Positions 39,320 to 41,641 of a DNA stretch of 41,641 bases are shown one piece after another. Both the position numbers and the translations under genes were made by a program. The DNA lies in assembly GCA_015680685.1 (NCBI GenBank), contig MNCI01009093.1, positions 95,174 through 136,814 on the forward strand. The letters are read 5' to 3'. Source of the DNA: Gnetum montanum (taxonomy: Eukaryota; Streptophyta; Gnetopsida; Gnetales; Gnetaceae). Position 1 is the first letter of the stretch, and each line of letters begins with the position of its first letter. The notes under the pieces are model-generated. The model saw only the letters and a list, made by a program, of their open reading frames with translations. It made no database searches and was not told where the DNA came from.

Positions 39320-40286
39320 ATGAGTGACTTTTCTTATGGAGTATCTCAACAAAGATCTCATACTCCTACCCTTAGTCAACCAACTACTCATCAATTTACC
39401 TTGAGAAAACAACGAGCTTCACTTTTTCCAAGTTCAATTCCTAAAAAACCTCGAACTAAGATGGCAACCCATCAACCCTCGGCTCCCTTAGTAAGAAACC
39501 CTTTTATCTTTCACAATTATCATGACATACCAAAATCCCTTCAAAACATAAACTTGTTCTTTGATCCTACAACCCCTACGAATGATGCCCGCCAACACAT
39601 ACAATATTTTGAAGCTTTATTAGGGATCCACAACATTGTACATAATGACGTAGCATGCAGGGTGTTTGTAACAACATTAAGGACCAAAGCAACCTAATGG
39701 TTCTTAATGCTTCCTGATGCCTCTATTAACACATGGCAAGAATCCAAAAACAAGTTCTTGAATCAATTTGACAAATTTACAAGCCCTGCTATCGCATCAA
39801 GCAACTTTACTAGCCTAAGAAAGCTACCTGGGGATTATAACCTTAGATTCCTTCATCAACTTGCCTATGTGCCAAATGAGATGCGATCACAACCAGATGG
39901 TATCCTCAACTTCTATCTCTCTACCATTGATCCATTTTTCGCTTATGCCATTAAATTTGATCTCAACATAATAGAAATACAAAGTGCAATGTCAAAAGCT
40001 ATGGAATTAGAGCAAATAACCCTTATGAGCAGCATCCAAACCCAATTTGGGATGATGAATGTTAGTAACCCTATGCAATCAAACCTACTCCTACTAACTT
40101 TTCAAACATCTAATATCTTACCTCAAGTTGTCTCTCCCTTTCAATCAACTCAACGTGTAAGTAATTACTCACAAGGCCCCATGTCCTCTTCATTCTTACC
40201 ATCCAACACTGGTTTGAATGATGACCAATCAAAAGCCACACAACACTTGCTATCGCAAAATCAGTGACATTATGAATGCTACATAA
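39320..40286 (+). pseudogene. gag: gag of element D, nonsense codon and internal deletion
   Basis: Frame from MSDFSYGVSQQRSHTP at 39320 through MATHQP at 39461, which gives the clearest view of the family's N-terminal extension. The capsid domain is intact except for TAA at 39695 (CAA in the other copies) and a 12-bp in-frame deletion after KLPG near 39833. About 376 bp present in A (5537-5912) are missing at 40236, removing the linker and the CHHC knuckle and shifting the frame. A TAA at 40284 ends the region before the open protease frame. Confidence 0.82.
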
Positions 40287-41542
40287 CAACAAACTAGGAA
40301 CAATTTCATTACACCTCCAAACAAAAGAGTTCCTAGTCAAAACAATGCAAACAACCAATCCGGGTCATCCCAAGTAATTGTCCCACAACGACCAAACCCC
40401 CCTTCTATACTTAGAAGAGTTCCATCTCAACAAGAAGCCAAAGATGAACATAAGAATTATGAATTGGTTGAGGACTTAAAAAGAGTTAAAGTCGACATTT
40501 CGATGTATGACCTCCTACACTTTAACGAGATGAAAGAAGTGATTCGGGATATGGTTCATATACCTGTATCCCAAAGAGAAAAATCCCCAATTCTCGAAAG
40601 GCAAGTTCAATTTACAGAAAGTCCTAATGCATTATTAGTACAAAATGTGAATAATTCCATGTCTAGCAAAAAAGACCATCCCCATTTCCTAACCACTTTG
40701 ATTATTTTAGGAAAGAATGTCCATAACTGTTTAATGGATTCCGGTGCAACTGTTAGTGTTATGCCTCTTGACATTTGTAACACTTTAGAAGCACAAATGA
40801 TACCACAAACTAAAAGTGTGATTCAACTCGATGGATCTAACGTACCTGTGGTAGGGTTATTAAAAGGAGCAAAGGTACAACTTAAGCAATACCCTACATT
40901 TACATGTTATACGGATATCCTAGTAGTTGACATGAAACCCACATATGGTGTGCTCTTATCTAGGACTTTTGGAGCTAAGTTTGGGGGCTTCTTTAGGTCA
41001 GATTTCTCGGAATTATTGATCCCTATCAAAGGAAAATCTGAATACATGACTATACCCCAAGAACCCTTCTACAAACAAGTAGTAACAACCTTGGATCAAA
41101 AAAATCAATCTTTGGAAGATCGAAATGCTAATCTTTATGTTGGGGTTATTGAGGTTGAGTGTAGTGAACATGTTGAAAATGACTATGTGAGTGAAACTAC
41201 AGAAAATCCTATCTCTTATGCAGATCCCATCCAATCCTATCAAAGTTCTAGAGAAGGTGAAGAAGACTATGGAGACATCTTGCCTTATCAACAACATAAT
41301 GGATTTTATCTAAGTGATCCACCACCTTTAGGAAAAGACAGAGATAAAAATAAGACCTTACCTCTTAAAACATTTGAAGGTGTGCTAACTTTTAACAACA
41401 CATCCATGGAACATTCTCCTAGAAGAGTTATATCCGATGACCCACCAAAACCTAGACCTATCATTGAAACTTATATTAAAGAAAAACTTTATAGAAAACG
41501 ATCAAGCAAGATAAGTGTAGGTCTTGATTTTCATAATCTTAA
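40287..41542 (+). CDS. Open protease-linker-integrase-tail frame of element D
   Basis: Hand translation shows no stop from 40287 to the point where homology ends at 41542; the frame then stays open into the inserted sequence to the window end. The first ATG is 40503 (MYDLLHFNEMK), but in the intact element this would be translated as part of the gag polyprotein. Protease: LIILGKNVHNCLMDSGATVSVMPL with an intact D-S-G-A, and LLSRTFGAKFGGFF. The linker and PPKPRPIIETYIKEKL follow; the integrase tail is cut after GLDFHNL. It is the least decayed copy and shows that the fused protease-linker-tail frame is the family's real design. Confidence 0.75.
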
Positions 41543-41641
41543 TGATGAGACGCGACCTGCATGTGCCACGATATTGCGTCTTCCCCTACGATATCACGTA
41601 CGCGATATCGCGTACGCGATATCGCGGTCCGCTGCCATATC
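41543..41641. mobile_element. Start of an unrelated CpG-dense insertion in element D
   Basis: Sequence collinear with A stops after CTTAA at 41542 and is replaced by TGATGAGACGCGACCTGC and onwards. About 15 CpG occur in 99 bases, against a CpG-poor background. A TG start would fit an LTR, but only 99 bases are visible, so the type is unknown. Confidence 0.55.
41601..41626. repeat. 26-bp perfect palindrome made of CGCGATATCGCG and GTAC units
   Basis: Two CGCGATATCGCG words joined through TA form a perfect 26-bp self-complementary sequence; an overlapping 20-bp palindrome lies at 41597-41616. Could extrude a cruciform or bind a dimeric protein; may be part of a longer palindromic tandem array outside the window. 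Confidence 0.85.

Larger units (their letters stand above)
37901..41542 (+). mobile_element. Element D: same family as A, 3' end lost at an inserted CpG-dense sequence
   Basis: TGAAC target copy at 37901-37905, one LTR (37906-38926), leader, gag, and an open protease-linker-integrase-tail frame. Homology to A stops at 41542, in the middle of the tail (FHNL codons), where unrelated sequence begins. Overall closest to A among the copies here. No 3' LTR in the window. Confidence 0.88.

Overview
The window looks like repeat-dominated intergenic DNA of a land plant with a large, AT-rich, methylated genome; a gymnosperm or fern would fit, but this is inference. The plant call rests on Ty3/gypsy gag, protease and integrase-tail relics of plant type and on 1-1.8 kb LTRs. 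I found no host protein gene, rRNA or tRNA. Most of the sequence is layered mobile elements, and most coding relics carry stop codons of the kind made by C-to-T or G-to-A decay.

Layout: 1-782 is a truncated, reverse-oriented LTR with two tandem arrays. 1400-3269 and 9812-10135 are the two halves of an old minus-strand gypsy pol (RNase H-integrase and RT thumb), split by LTR element A (3275-9806, 5-bp target duplication CTTTA/CTTTG). 11840-12329 is a 450-bp poly(A)-ended retroposon with a 20-bp target duplication. 12528-15248 is the most unusual object: a cut-and-paste DNA transposon with ~185-bp inverted repeats, a 9-bp target duplication and a decayed transposase of the Merlin/IS1016 (ISXO2-like) type. 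15974-23607 is LTR element B, the youngest, with near-identical LTRs (target duplication AATAG), a long gag frame and a protease but no reverse transcriptase. 23890-25038 and 36985-37905 are two copies of an unrecognised duplicated locus. 26319-34756 is the LTR of element E, split by complete element C (27771-34359); a decayed gag of E follows to ~35850. Element D (37906 to 41542) is inserted in the second copy of the duplicated locus and is itself broken at 41543 by a CpG-dense sequence holding a 26-bp perfect palindrome, where the window ends.

How the parts relate: A, C, D and E are one internal family, gag-protease-linker-integrase C-terminal tail, with RT, RNase H and the integrase core missing in every copy long enough to tell (A, C and D). 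B, with a different gag and LTR, also stops after the protease. Both groups share a CHHC gag knuckle of identical spacing and an almost identical 18-19 nt motif just inside the 5' LTR, so both look like non-autonomous elements that supply capsid and protease and borrow RT and integrase. The only RT/integrase in the window is the dead element F (1400-3269 plus 9812-10135).
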